Shown here piece after piece: positions 32,741 to 41,352 of a DNA stretch of 64,000 nt (positions within the stretch are counted from its first letter, which is position 1; the number at the start of each line of letters is the position of its first letter). The position numbers and the translations under genes were made by a program. The notes under the pieces are model-generated. The model was given only the letters and a program-made list of their open reading frames with translations. It was not told where the DNA came from and did not search any database. The stretch lies in contig JACRBN010000026.1 of the NCBI GenBank assembly GCA_016213105.1, positions 310,001-374,000 on the forward strand. Reading direction: 5' to 3'. Source of the DNA: Chloroflexota bacterium (lineage in GTDB: Bacteria > Chloroflexota > Anaerolineae > Anaerolineales > Villigracilaceae).

Positions 32741-34891
32741 TCACCCCGCCACATTGTTCTTGTGCAGCGCCCGCCAGTTGGACACACCGTAGGTCAGGAA
32801 CTGGCGGATTTTGATGCGGCTCTCGTCGTTCGTGAATATCGCCGCATCGCGCTCGCCGCCCGCAACGAAAATCTCGGGCATGATGCCGAAGATCTCGCCC
32901 AGCATCGCGCCAGGCAGCAGGTCTTTGTCAGCCGCCGCCCCCCAATCCGTCGCATCGGTCCACTCGGGCACCACCAAGGGCTCGGCCCGCTGGTAGGCCA
33001 TGTTGGTGCCGCCTGTGTTCCACTCTTTGAGGAACAGGTCTTCGGCCGCTCCCGCCAGGTCCTGCGGCACCAGGCAGAATTTCGGGCGGATGCCCTGGGC
33101 CTTGCCCGTGCCGTAGGAACCCGCGGCCTGCTTCACCAGCATCGGCTGCTTGAACATCGCAGTCTCCACGGCCCGCCAGGCGACCAGGTCGGTGCCCAGC
33201 GCCGTGGTCAACAGGTTCTTGTGCCCGCCCAGCGTGGTCGTGACGGTCGCGTTGAACAGCGCGCCGCCGTCCGACATCGTTGGCCCTGCGCCACTGTTGA
33301 CCGTGAAGATGGAGGCGATCTTCTCGGAAATATTACGGATGCCGCCCATGGCAGCCTCCGTGGGCAGTCGCCTGAAAGCGCCCACGTTATCGTTGATGAC
33401 ATCTTCCAGGTACAACCCGATGTATCCGCCGTATTTCGACCAGTCGGTTGTCTCGCCCACGTCGCCCAACGGCAGTTCGGTGTAGGCATTGCCCTTGGTG
33501 ATCGACGGCAGGGTGCCGATGGTGCCCGTGATGATCCAGTCCACCTGCTCCAGGTTGTCGAAATGCTCGATGGTGGTGATCTTCTCCCACCAACCGTACA
33601 CCTTGCGCAGCTTCTCCCACGCCTGCACCAGGCGCTTGTTCATGGCGTTCTTGGTCACCACCGTGAACGAGACCGCCGCGCCCAGGGCATACTCCTCATA
33701 GAAGCCGCCATGGAAGAACTTGTCGCCCGTGCCCGAGAGGTAGGCCTCACGGATGCCAGACAGGCGATGCACCTTGATGCCCGCTTCTTTCGGGTCGCGC
33801 TCGACCTCGAGCAGATCTTCGAGCGCCAGGCGGAACTGGTCGGCGTCCGAGAACATATTCGTGACGCGGGCAGGTCCCGCCACGGTCTGCCCCGCGGTCA
33901 GCGTCGACACTTCCTCACGGGCCTCCTGAATGGCCGCCTCCAATTCGGGCGCTTGGAACGCGCGCCCGCTGAACTGCTTGCGCAGGCGCGCCTGCGTCAC
34001 CGCAGGCAGCCGCGACGCGGCCAGGCTCGACTCGAGCAGGTTGCCGCACAGGGCGATCAGTTGCCCTTCGCCGTTGTCGCCAGGCGCAGGGCTGGCCGCC
34101 AGTGTCGGGGCCGTGCCTTCGGGCACGACCTCATCGGTCGGGAGAACTTCGTCCTCTCCGACTTCGAGGACAACCCCATCACGACGAACTTTCTTTTTCA
34201 TGGTCTCTCCTTTGGGAAAATATTGGGACGCGCTTCGCGCGCCAGTCACGGCGGGCAAAGCCTCGCCGACGATCTCTAACTTTGCATTCACCAGGGTCGA
34301 AAGCAGCCCCGTGTCGTCCACCGCGGGCGTGTTTACCGCGCTGGTCTCTTTGCCCTTCGGGTTCGAGAACACCAGCTCGCACAGTGCCTTCCCGCGTTCT
34401 GTCTGATATTCCCGTCCTGGGTAATGCACGCACTCCACCCAGCGCGCGCCGCACACCGAACAGAAGATATCGTCATAGAACCAACCGATCGAAAATCGGT
34501 CGATGCGCCCCTCCACGTAATCCGTCATCCCCTGGCGCGTTGTCAGGCGGACAACCTGCACGATGTGCTCGCCGTCCAGGCTCGACTCCAGGATCGTCCC
34601 ATCCCGCGCGCCGATATCCCAGGTCGCATGGTTGCGCAGGAACGGCTGCCCCACATACGAAGCCGCCAGCGCGGCCAGGTCTTCATCGCGGAACGTCAGG
34701 AAATTCCGATTCCGTCCCCGCTTGAACACTTGGGCGGGAAAATCCAAATGCTCCATCACGCCGCTCTCGATCTCCGCCAGCAACTCGGCGCGGCTCTTCG
34801 GCAGCGTGGGCGCGCCGTTGGCCAGCACCGCCTCGCCGTATGCCTCGATGACGGGCAGCCCCTTGAATGTTTTCTTGTCTCTCTTGGTCAT
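32741..34891 (-). CDS. Fused prohead protease-major capsid protein
   Basis: The 716-aa protein starts with a region like head-maturation proteases (residues 35-165, with YVEGRIDRFSIGWFYDD), continues through a Lys/Glu/Ala-rich delta-type linker (235-340) and ends in a domain like HK97-type major capsid proteins (345-716; GGYIGLYLEDVINDNVGAF, YGTGKAQGIRPKFCLVPQDL). The protease region also holds CSVCGARWVECVHY, a Cys/His pattern that could bind zinc. ATG 34891 is preferred because AGGAG stands eight bases upstream; a GTG at 34900 overlaps the portal stop. Confidence 0.82.
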   Translation of the reverse strand: MTKRDKKTFKGLPVIEAYGEAVLANGAPTLPKSRAELLAEIESGVMEHLDFPAQVFKRGRNRNFLTFRDEDLAALAASYVGQPFLRNHATWDIGARDGTILESSLDGEHIVQVVRLTTRQGMTDYVEGRIDRFSIGWFYDDIFCSVCGARWVECVHYPGREYQTERGKALCELVFSNPKGKETSAVNTPAVDDTGLLSTLVNAKLEIVGEALPAVTGARSASQYFPKGETMKKKVRRDGVVLEVGEDEVLPTDEVVPEGTAPTLAASPAPGDNGEGQLIALCGNLLESSLAASRLPAVTQARLRKQFSGRAFQAPELEAAIQEAREEVSTLTAGQTVAGPARVTNMFSDADQFRLALEDLLEVERDPKEAGIKVHRLSGIREAYLSGTGDKFFHGGFYEEYALGAAVSFTVVTKNAMNKRLVQAWEKLRKVYGWWEKITTIEHFDNLEQVDWIITGTIGTLPSITKGNAYTELPLGDVGETTDWSKYGGYIGLYLEDVINDNVGAFRRLPTEAAMGGIRNISEKIASIFTVNSGAGPTMSDGGALFNATVTTTLGGHKNLLTTALGTDLVAWRAVETAMFKQPMLVKQAAGSYGTGKAQGIRPKFCLVPQDLAGAAEDLFLKEWNTGGTNMAYQRAEPLVVPEWTDATDWGAAADKDLLPGAMLGEIFGIMPEIFVAGGERDAAIFTNDESRIKIRQFLTYGVSNWRALHKNNVAG

Positions 34892-34896
34892 GCTCC

Positions 34897-36288
34897 TCAC
34901 TCCTCTTTGGGGTCTTCGGGCCTGGGATTCGACTCAGGCTCCGAGGGGTCGGCGGGCGTGGCGTCGCCCTTCTTGTAGCGCGGGTCGATCCGTATCGCCT
35001 CGAGCAGGTTCATCACAGGCTCGAACGGCTCCGCGATCATGCGGTAGATCAACTTGAGCGCTTCCTCCGCGTTCACCATCTTTCGGTCGAATAGGTCCAT
35101 CACCACGGGCCAAACTCGGTTGGCGGCCAGCGCCAGCGAACCGTTATCCCGTTCGGTGATATCGGGCTTTTGCGCCACGATCTCCGCCGTCGGCTTGACC
35201 TTCTTGTCGAATCGGGACCGCACTTCGCTGGCCACCCGCGCCAGGTCGATCAGCATCGACACGAAAGCCAGTTGCACCTGCTCCATGGTTCGAAACGTGG
35301 GCGTGCCCGCCGCCTCCGCCGTCGTGCGCGTGCTGCTCTCGGGTTCCGCCAGCCAGTGCAGCGGAAATACCACCCCCGCCGCCACGAACTTCTTGATCGC
35401 CAAAATGTCCTGCTGCGCATCGTAACTGTCCAGCTTCGGCGAAAGCACCTCCCAGGTCTCCGCCTCATCCTTCACCAGCACCGACCCAGGCGCGGGCGGG
35501 TTCGCCAGCAATTCCTTCTGCCGCGCCTTCTTCTCCGCCTCCGACTTCCATATCTTCGAAACCACGAACAGGAACGCATTGCGAAAACGATTCAGCCGCG
35601 CGCGGTCTTCCAACAACGACGAGAGTCGCCCAATCCAGGGCAGCATCGGGGCCAGGTCGGGCTCGCCCCACTTCGCACCCACGGGACGGTTGACCGAGTA
35701 ATGCAGCATGAAATGCGTTTGTTCTTCCTGCGGGTTGTACGCGGGCCACGGCGGGATTTGATGATCCTTGGGGATGAAATACGCCTCTTGCATCACGTCC
35801 CCCTCCGCCGTCTGAATGTCTCTGATGGCGTCCGCAGCCACCGCCCGCACGTAGGTCATTCCCGTGTATGGATCCACGCTGCACAGGAAAAACATATTCC
35901 CCGCGCGTGTCATCTCATCCATCCAGTCCCGCAATTGCCCCCCGATGTTATTGAGACGGTGATTCCACCAGTCTTGGAGGAACTTGTGGGTTGCCTTGTG
36001 CTTGGAGCTGAGCGTGATCCCCTTCCCCACCACGAACGCCGTGATGATGCGCACGATATTTCGCGCGATCGGGTTCACCCTCCACGCGCGCAGGCACTCG
36101 CTCAAGACCGTGTCGCGGTCATAATCGTAGCGGTCGGGATAGAACGGCGAGGCATTGCCGCCGAAGAACACATCATCGTCGGCAGGCCCAGCCAGTTCAG
36201 CCGCCACCTCGCGCCCCACGGGCGTATTCAGGACCCACTTCACAGCGCGGGCCACAAAACCAGGACGTTGACGAACTTTGATAGCCAT
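34897..36288 (-). CDS. Portal protein
   Basis: The 463-aa protein follows the portal layout: an N-terminal segment with LSECLRAWRVNPIARNIVRI (near 65-85), a central wing-like part and the helical stem near 255-330 (LDSYDAQQDILAIKKFVAAG). The C-terminus is Pro/Glu/Asp-rich. It forms the dodecameric DNA channel of the capsid. The order TerL-portal-protease/capsid is canonical. ATG 36288 follows GAGGAG at five bases; the GTG at 36294 would overlap that site. Confidence 0.85.
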   Translation of the reverse strand: MAIKVRQRPGFVARAVKWVLNTPVGREVAAELAGPADDDVFFGGNASPFYPDRYDYDRDTVLSECLRAWRVNPIARNIVRIITAFVVGKGITLSSKHKATHKFLQDWWNHRLNNIGGQLRDWMDEMTRAGNMFFLCSVDPYTGMTYVRAVAADAIRDIQTAEGDVMQEAYFIPKDHQIPPWPAYNPQEEQTHFMLHYSVNRPVGAKWGEPDLAPMLPWIGRLSSLLEDRARLNRFRNAFLFVVSKIWKSEAEKKARQKELLANPPAPGSVLVKDEAETWEVLSPKLDSYDAQQDILAIKKFVAAGVVFPLHWLAEPESSTRTTAEAAGTPTFRTMEQVQLAFVSMLIDLARVASEVRSRFDKKVKPTAEIVAQKPDITERDNGSLALAANRVWPVVMDLFDRKMVNAEEALKLIYRMIAEPFEPVMNLLEAIRIDPRYKKGDATPADPSEPESNPRPEDPKEE

Positions 36289-36297
36289 GCACACTCC

Positions 36298-37866
36298 TCA
36301 AAAATTTCGATCCATCGAGCGCAGCGGATCGACTCCAGGCACCACCAGCGTCTCAGACTGGATTGACCACTCTTGTTTGTCCAGCACCGCCATCAGCGAG
36401 TCCGCCACGGGAATATCGTCATGCACCAACTCGCCCTCGAACCGTGTCCCATCCTTCACCCCCCACCGCATCGTCTTCGCAGGCCCTGGCAGGATCTCGC
36501 TCTTGCAATGCTGATACTGGATGCGGCTCTCGTCCGTGGGACAGCAATCGCGCGCGCGCCCCGTCTCGATCACTGCGATGTACCCATACCCAAGCTCGCT
36601 CTTCACCTGCGCCGTGAACTTGATCGGGAGGACTCTCGTCGGGTGCGCCTTGTCCATCATCGCCCACAGCCCTTCCCCTACGCCCGTCGCATCCATCACG
36701 ATGTACAGCGGCCCCCACGCATCCGCCAGCGCCGACAACTGCCCGAACACCTTCAGGTGACTCACGCCCTGCCAGCCCAGCCGCTTCACGATCCGATACG
36801 TCGGCGCTTGCAGGAGCTCCAGCGATGAGAGATCCACGTCCACAATGGACAGTCGCGTGTAATCGCGCCCAGGGTTGCCCATCCCCTCCAGGTCGGTCAG
36901 CGCTTCATCCTGCCCCCCCACGTCCACCAGGAACCCATACACGTGCCCCGCCGTCGGCTCCGCCTGCTCGGGCTGGTCGCCCAGCATCAGCGCCAGCCTC
37001 GCCGCATGGAACATCCCTGTCACCGCATCGATCTGCTCGCAGAAATACTGCGTCTTCACCAGCGGGTGCTGCCTGCCCAGCTTCTTCACCACGTTGTCCA
37101 CGTGCGTCCCGTACCACGGCACCACCTTGCGCACGTCGTCCGCCGTGAAGAGAAAGACTCTCCGCATCCCGTCCCGCCGCTCCGCTTCGCGCGCGGCGTG
37201 GATCTCGCGCGCCAGCAGCGTCGAGGAGGTCCACACCGTCCCCGCAAACAGTCGGGTCGCGTTCGTGCTCGCCGTCATCGGCTCGCTCTTCTTGTCGTAC
37301 ACCGCCGCCTCGATGTCCTGCGCCTCGTTGATGATCAGCAGCAGCGACGCGGTCGCGCCGACCACGTTCGCCGCGCCATCCCCCGAGAGGAACGATATCC
37401 AGGCCTTGCCCATTCGCCGCATGAAGTCGCCGCGCTTGCGCCAGCGCTTGCGCGTCAGTTGATGCGAGTCCAGCGCCGCCTCGAAGCGCGCCATTGCCGT
37501 CACGGTCTGTGGTTTATGGGTCGGGTTGAATTCCACGATCCCCACAGGCAGGAAGGAGAACAGGCCCAGCAGCCACGCCTTCAGCCACACCAGGAACTCG
37601 TCTTTTCCCGACTGGCGCGGGAACACGATCACGAACGTCAGCCCCAGGTGCTGGCGAATGGAATGTAGCAGCGCAGGCACCACGGCCAGCTGATAGAAAC
37701 GCAGCTGCACACCCCCCTGTGCCGCGTAGCTTTCAAGGCTCCGCGCCACTTCCCGAATCCGCCGCACCAGCGACGGTCTCAGGGATGGCGAGGTAGTCGA
37801 GGATACCGAGGTCAGATCTGGCAAGGAATAAGCCTTCCTCAATCTCTTTTTCGAGCTGGCCCGCAT
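36298..37866 (-). CDS. Terminase large subunit
   Basis: The 522-aa protein has Walker A PRQSGKDE (83-90), Walker B LLLIINEAQD (175-184) and the RNase H-like nuclease acidic positions in GFLVDVGGQDE (near 310), YIVMDATGVGEG (near 390) and HDDIPVADSLMA (near 490). It packages DNA into the capsid. The open frame overlaps the small subunit gene by 134 bases, so the true start may lie downstream, for example GTG at 37767; no ribosome site decides this. Confidence 0.92.
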   Translation of the reverse strand: MRASSKKRLRKAYSLPDLTSVSSTTSPSLRPSLVRRIREVARSLESYAAQGGVQLRFYQLAVVPALLHSIRQHLGLTFVIVFPRQSGKDEFLVWLKAWLLGLFSFLPVGIVEFNPTHKPQTVTAMARFEAALDSHQLTRKRWRKRGDFMRRMGKAWISFLSGDGAANVVGATASLLLIINEAQDIEAAVYDKKSEPMTASTNATRLFAGTVWTSSTLLAREIHAAREAERRDGMRRVFLFTADDVRKVVPWYGTHVDNVVKKLGRQHPLVKTQYFCEQIDAVTGMFHAARLALMLGDQPEQAEPTAGHVYGFLVDVGGQDEALTDLEGMGNPGRDYTRLSIVDVDLSSLELLQAPTYRIVKRLGWQGVSHLKVFGQLSALADAWGPLYIVMDATGVGEGLWAMMDKAHPTRVLPIKFTAQVKSELGYGYIAVIETGRARDCCPTDESRIQYQHCKSEILPGPAKTMRWGVKDGTRFEGELVHDDIPVADSLMAVLDKQEWSIQSETLVVPGVDPLRSMDRNF

Positions 37867-38215
37867 CGCCGATCAAGATGGCGTGGACCTGCAAAAGGTG
37901 ACCGATGTCTCGTACCGCTTCCAATTGCACGCGGATCGTCTTGAGCGCCTCATCCGAATAAAGCGCCGAGGTGCCGAGTTCAGTGTCCAGCTTCCCAGCC
38001 GTCTGCTCCACGAACACCCGCAGCCAGGCGATTTCCCTCGCCAGCGTCGACTCCACCTTCTTGGCATCCGCCACGTGAGACGCCCAAAAGCCGTGCTTGA
38101 TCGCGTTCTTATTGCCAGGCTGCCCGCCAGGCTTCGCGCCTGGCGTCTTCGCCCTCGAAGCCCGCGCCCTTCTTGGCTTCGTGCTTTTCGTGTCCTTCGT
38201 GGACGCCTTGGCCAC
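37733..38215 (-). CDS. Terminase small subunit-like protein
   Basis: A 160-aa protein with a basic N-terminus and GGQPGNKNAIKHGFWASH (residues 30-47), a motif common at the start of small terminase-type DNA-binding proteins, followed by long helices. It lies directly before the large subunit. GTG 38215 is chosen: AAGGGG precedes it and the upstream stop is two bases away. Confidence 0.75.
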   Translation of the reverse strand: MAKASTKDTKSTKPRRARASRAKTPGAKPGGQPGNKNAIKHGFWASHVADAKKVESTLAREIAWLRVFVEQTAGKLDTELGTSALYSDEALKTIRVQLEAVRDIGHLLQVHAILIGDAGQLEKEIEEGLFLARSDLGILDYLAIPETVAGAADSGSGAEP

Positions 38216-38216
38216 A

Positions 38217-38459
38217 TCATGGCCCCTTCAACGCGCTGAGAAGATTGATCAGGCTCATGATCCCCCCGCCAAACGCCAGCCACGCAAGAGTTTCGAAGCG
38301 TGTGCGCGAAGTCTCCACCGCCCGCAGGCGCGTCTCCTTATCGCCGTCCTTCTCCTCCAGCTTGGCGATGCGCTCATCCATCAGCGCCAGCGTCAGAGTC
38401 AGCACCTGCTGCTCCTTCGCCGCAAGCTGCGCTTGCAGCTCCTCGATCGTGAGCGTCAC
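38217..38459 (-). CDS. Coiled-coil protein with C-terminal membrane helix
   Basis: An 80-aa protein: a heptad-patterned helix (IEELQAQLAAKEQQVLTLTL and following, residues 4-58), then LAWLAFGGGIMSLINLLSAL. The design resembles XhlA-type proteins that act with holins. GTG 38459 overlaps the upstream stop by four bases. Confidence 0.68.
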   Translation of the reverse strand: MTLTIEELQAQLAAKEQQVLTLTLALMDERIAKLEEKDGDKETRLRAVETSRTRFETLAWLAFGGGIMSLINLLSALKGP

Positions 38460-38842
38460 AACAGCGGCCCTTCGAAGCCCATGAACCTTGCCCAGGCATC
38501 GACAGCCCGCGCCCAATCCATCAACCTGCGAAATCCCTCCTCCAAATGCGGCGCACTTCCCGCATTTGGGGGAGGTGCCCCGATAGGGGCGGAGGGGGCA
38601 GGCGCTTCCGCCCGCGCATACTCACGATTCCCGATGCTCAGACACACGAACTCTTGCTGTAAACCGCCAGGGTTATCACTCACCCTCCCCCACTTCTGAT
38701 TCCCGTTTTGGGTGTACACCTCAAAAACGGTAAAACCCTCCCCGTTGCTCATCTTCCGCTTGATATTGAGCACGTTGAGGGTCGACATCTGCGAGCGCAC
38801 ATTCAGCCCGTCAGGATTAACCACGATATATTTTTGCGGCAT
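38456..38842 (-). CDS. SH3-like domain protein, first gene of the structural operon
   Basis: Residues 1-75 resemble a bacterial SH3 domain (YIVVNPDGLNVRS, VFEVYTQNGNQKWGRVS). Residues 78-105 are Pro/Ala-rich and are encoded by a copy of the dispersed palindrome (38536-38575), which has inserted in frame. The remainder is a short helix. SH3-like domains often bind cell wall, so a lysis role is possible. Confidence 0.68.
   Translation of the reverse strand: MPQKYIVVNPDGLNVRSQMSTLNVLNIKRKMSNGEGFTVFEVYTQNGNQKWGRVSDNPGGLQQEFVCLSIGNREYARAEAPAPSAPIGAPPPNAGSAPHLEEGFRRLMDWARAVDAWARFMGFEGPLL
38536..38575. repeat. Dispersed palindrome family, copy 5, inside a coding region
   Basis: CCTCCTCCAAATGCG...CGCATTTGGGGGAGG followed by GTGCCCCGATAGGGGCGGAG. 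Unlike the other copies it lies within an ORF and is translated as a Pro/Ala-rich linker. Confidence 0.8.
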
Positions 38843-38940
38843 GAGACCTCCATCTCCAGGTCAGCCGCCCACCCGTTTTTAAAACAAGCAGACACAGCCC
38901 GTCGGGGGGCGGCTGTGTCTGTCTCGGAATTTAAACGATT

Positions 38941-38959
38941 ATCTTGACGCTGTCAAGAT
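38941..38959. promoter_or_regulatory. Dyad upstream of the structural operon
   Basis: ATCTTGAC-GCT-GTCAAGAT is a perfect inverted repeat with 8-bp arms, 99 bases before the SH3-like gene start. It includes a TTGACA on the minus strand, so it probably overlaps the late promoter and could be an operator. Confidence 0.6.
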
Positions 38960-38993
38960 GTTTTAGTCAATGACAATTAAATCTGAACAATTT

Positions 38994-39398
38994 TTATTCT
39001 TTAGTCTTTTCCATAAAATGTTGATCAATGAGAGCATCGAGATCCATCCAGGCGCCAAACAATTTGCCGATAATTTTTGCTCCAGTACGATTCTTAATTC
39101 TACCTAAGGTACTGTCAAAAATTGTCTCTGGTGAATTAGACGGGCGCATTGCATATTCTCGTGGATCATGGAATTTAGTTAAAGCAACGTATGCCCATTC
39201 AACCCTTTCTCGAATCTCGCTCGCTGATGGAAGCATGCCAGGAACTACCCGCAGAATCTTAGGAGTAGCCTCACGGAGACGAGAACAAGCATCTCCTTCA
39301 CCAGTTACCAAAATCATAATTACGTCTGATAATTTTCCAAGCATATAGACAGCGTGATTCCAGTTGATTGATTCATCCTCTATATCGCTGTTTTTCAT
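38994..39398 (-). CDS. Unknown 134-aa protein of the AT-rich cassette
   Basis: A mostly helical soluble protein (EWAYVALTKFHDPREYAM; AKIIGKLFGAWMDLDALIDQ). Base composition is clearly AT-richer than the structural genes to its left. It is the last gene of the reverse cassette from 42102. No family is recognised; no strong ribosome site is visible. Confidence 0.6.
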   Translation of the reverse strand: MKNSDIEDESINWNHAVYMLGKLSDVIMILVTGEGDACSRLREATPKILRVVPGMLPSASEIRERVEWAYVALTKFHDPREYAMRPSNSPETIFDSTLGRIKNRTGAKIIGKLFGAWMDLDALIDQHFMEKTKE

Positions 39399-39495
39399 CT
39401 GCTTTTAAAAGCTCCGCTGTTCGCCCTTGCAAAGCATCCTGAAGGAGTTTCGAGTGCAATGAGAATGGGGCGTACGCTTTGTTAGGGGCGTGTTT

Positions 39496-40407
39496 CTAGA
39501 GCAACTCCATTTGTGGACTTGGAGTATCAGGCTCAAATAAATACTCGCTATAAGGATTGTGTGATTTATATCTTTTTAGTGCAAGCTCGCGATTTTGGAC
39601 AGCATAACAATAAACACATCCATGCGGGCAAGTATCATAATCTCCAATATCTTTGGAAAAAAAACAACCGCATTGTGGTCTATTGCCTTTTAATTTGGCA
39701 GAAATATCTTTTCCACTAATTATAGATAGCCTGTTGACATCTACACATCGAGATTCTGTACTTTTGCCAACTACAAACTCTGGTTGAGAACAAATTGTTA
39801 ACCGAATTCCATGTTGTACAGAAATTTCCGCCAGTTCTTGTACCAACGTCTTTTTTATTTCAGCATTTGCTTCATGCCATGAAAATTTGTTGTTTTTCGC
39901 TGCCAAATCCATGTTCCGCAAGGTTTTTTTATACAGTTGAACAAAAGAAATAACAACTTCGTCTGTCGAACCCTCCAAAGCTTGCGCCAACGTGAGGAAA
40001 TTTCTTTTGTGAAAATCTATGTCTGTCAAAGTAGAAAAAATAATGGTGTCATAACGCCATACAGCAACTTTCTCTCCATACGTTTTCGACAATAAATGCA
40101 TATTTTTTATAGATAGTTTTGCATCCACAACTTTATTTTCTAATTCGCGTGGATAGTTGTTAATCGTGTATTGAACAATGAAGGGATAATTTCTTTCTCG
40201 AATAGTTTCGAGTACAGGCAAAAAGGGCGTTACATTTTTTGTCCAGAAAACAAATCCATCAATATCTGATTGAACGAGGGAGACTTTGTAGTGTTGATTT
40301 TTGTTGAATGGGTTTACCATTCGACAGAATCCTGCATTGAGACGATTTAGAAACCAATCGCCGTAAAATGCAGGGATGTCGGTTTTATAACTTGCAGAAA
40401 TTATCAT
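39496..40407 (-). CDS. DUF1848-type protein with cysteine cluster
   Basis: The protein begins MIISASYKTDIPAFYGDWF, the usual start of DUF1848 proteins, and ends with a cysteine cluster near residues 250-275 (CGCFFSKDIGDYDTC, CPHGCVYCYA) suited to an iron-sulfur centre as in radical-SAM-like enzymes. Function of the family is not established. I set the start at ATG 40407, where homology begins; a TTG at 40425 would overlap the upstream gene. It is paired with a methyltransferase-like gene. Confidence 0.8.
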   Translation of the reverse strand: MIISASYKTDIPAFYGDWFLNRLNAGFCRMVNPFNKNQHYKVSLVQSDIDGFVFWTKNVTPFLPVLETIRERNYPFIVQYTINNYPRELENKVVDAKLSIKNMHLLSKTYGEKVAVWRYDTIIFSTLTDIDFHKRNFLTLAQALEGSTDEVVISFVQLYKKTLRNMDLAAKNNKFSWHEANAEIKKTLVQELAEISVQHGIRLTICSQPEFVVGKSTESRCVDVNRLSIISGKDISAKLKGNRPQCGCFFSKDIGDYDTCPHGCVYCYAVQNRELALKRYKSHNPYSEYLFEPDTPSPQMELL

Positions 40408-40409
40408 CG

Positions 40410-41246
40410 CTACTGTTTCTGACAAATTCTATACGCGATATTTGCTGTCAATTTTGGGAATCCAAATTTGTCATAATATATTCCCAAGTCTGTTTTTTCT
40501 TCATCGTAATTCACGTTGAAATTTTTTGAGGTAGATTCTATTGTTATGAGCGAATTCCTGTGTGCCAATTCATCAAACCAATTATAAAAATCAGGTGTGT
40601 TGTTGTCTGCATATAAAAATAAAGCGCCTTTCTTTGCATTGGCAAAAAGGTTATTAAAAAAAGGCTCGGCGGTTGTTTTGTTTCCAAACACTTCTGACAT
40701 AAAGTAAACCATTGTGAATAGGTCTGAAGACAAGTATTTTACATGACGAACCCAAGTGCTAGGTTCACCTACATCGAATTGCTGAAAATATATTGATATT
40801 TTAAAGGGATTTTCTAGCTTATTATCAACATCACTCCAAGATTCTCCCCATGCCGATTCGCGATCGTAAAGGTTACAACGGAGAGTTGGAGATTTTGAAG
40901 CATTGGTTAGGTATTTTATGACTCCTAATAAATCACTACCAGGTCCACCACCTATTGAGGTCATACTTACTTTTTTTGAATCCATCAATGCGCATAACAT
41001 ATCAGACGACTCAATGATGTTATAAACAATATTTGCATGTGATGTTACATAACTGTAAATATATGAAAACCGAGTTATTGGATTCTCATAATCAATTACT
41101 CTGCTTGATGACAATAATTTAGCATATTTCGACCGCAGTGATAAGATTTCATCTTTTATTGCTTTATCCTTTTGGGCCTCATCCTGTAAAGGTATTTCTG
41201 AATAGATTTCATCCAGCACAGATCTGACAAGTTGAAAGCATTTCAT
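40410..41246 (-). CDS. SAM-methyltransferase-like protein
   Basis: The 278-aa protein has a possible SAM-binding loop MTSIGGGPGSDLLGVIKYL near residue 95 and a later FTMVYFMSEVFGN strand, followed by FLYADNNT. This resembles the methyltransferase fold but lacks a clear catalytic motif, so substrate and even activity are open. ATG 41246 is preferred because GGAG stands five bases upstream. Its stop is two bases before the DUF1848 start, so the two are co-translated. AT-rich. Confidence 0.62.
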   Translation of the reverse strand: MKCFQLVRSVLDEIYSEIPLQDEAQKDKAIKDEILSLRSKYAKLLSSSRVIDYENPITRFSYIYSYVTSHANIVYNIIESSDMLCALMDSKKVSMTSIGGGPGSDLLGVIKYLTNASKSPTLRCNLYDRESAWGESWSDVDNKLENPFKISIYFQQFDVGEPSTWVRHVKYLSSDLFTMVYFMSEVFGNKTTAEPFFNNLFANAKKGALFLYADNNTPDFYNWFDELAHRNSLITIESTSKNFNVNYDEEKTDLGIYYDKFGFPKLTANIAYRICQKQ

Positions 41247-41352
41247 ATGCACTCCATGATTAACGAGAAAATTGATGAGAAGGAAGTAATCGTCCAAATA
41301 TGTGCTAGCCTAATTACCTTTGAAAAACTAACCTACGAGATGTTATTCAGAC

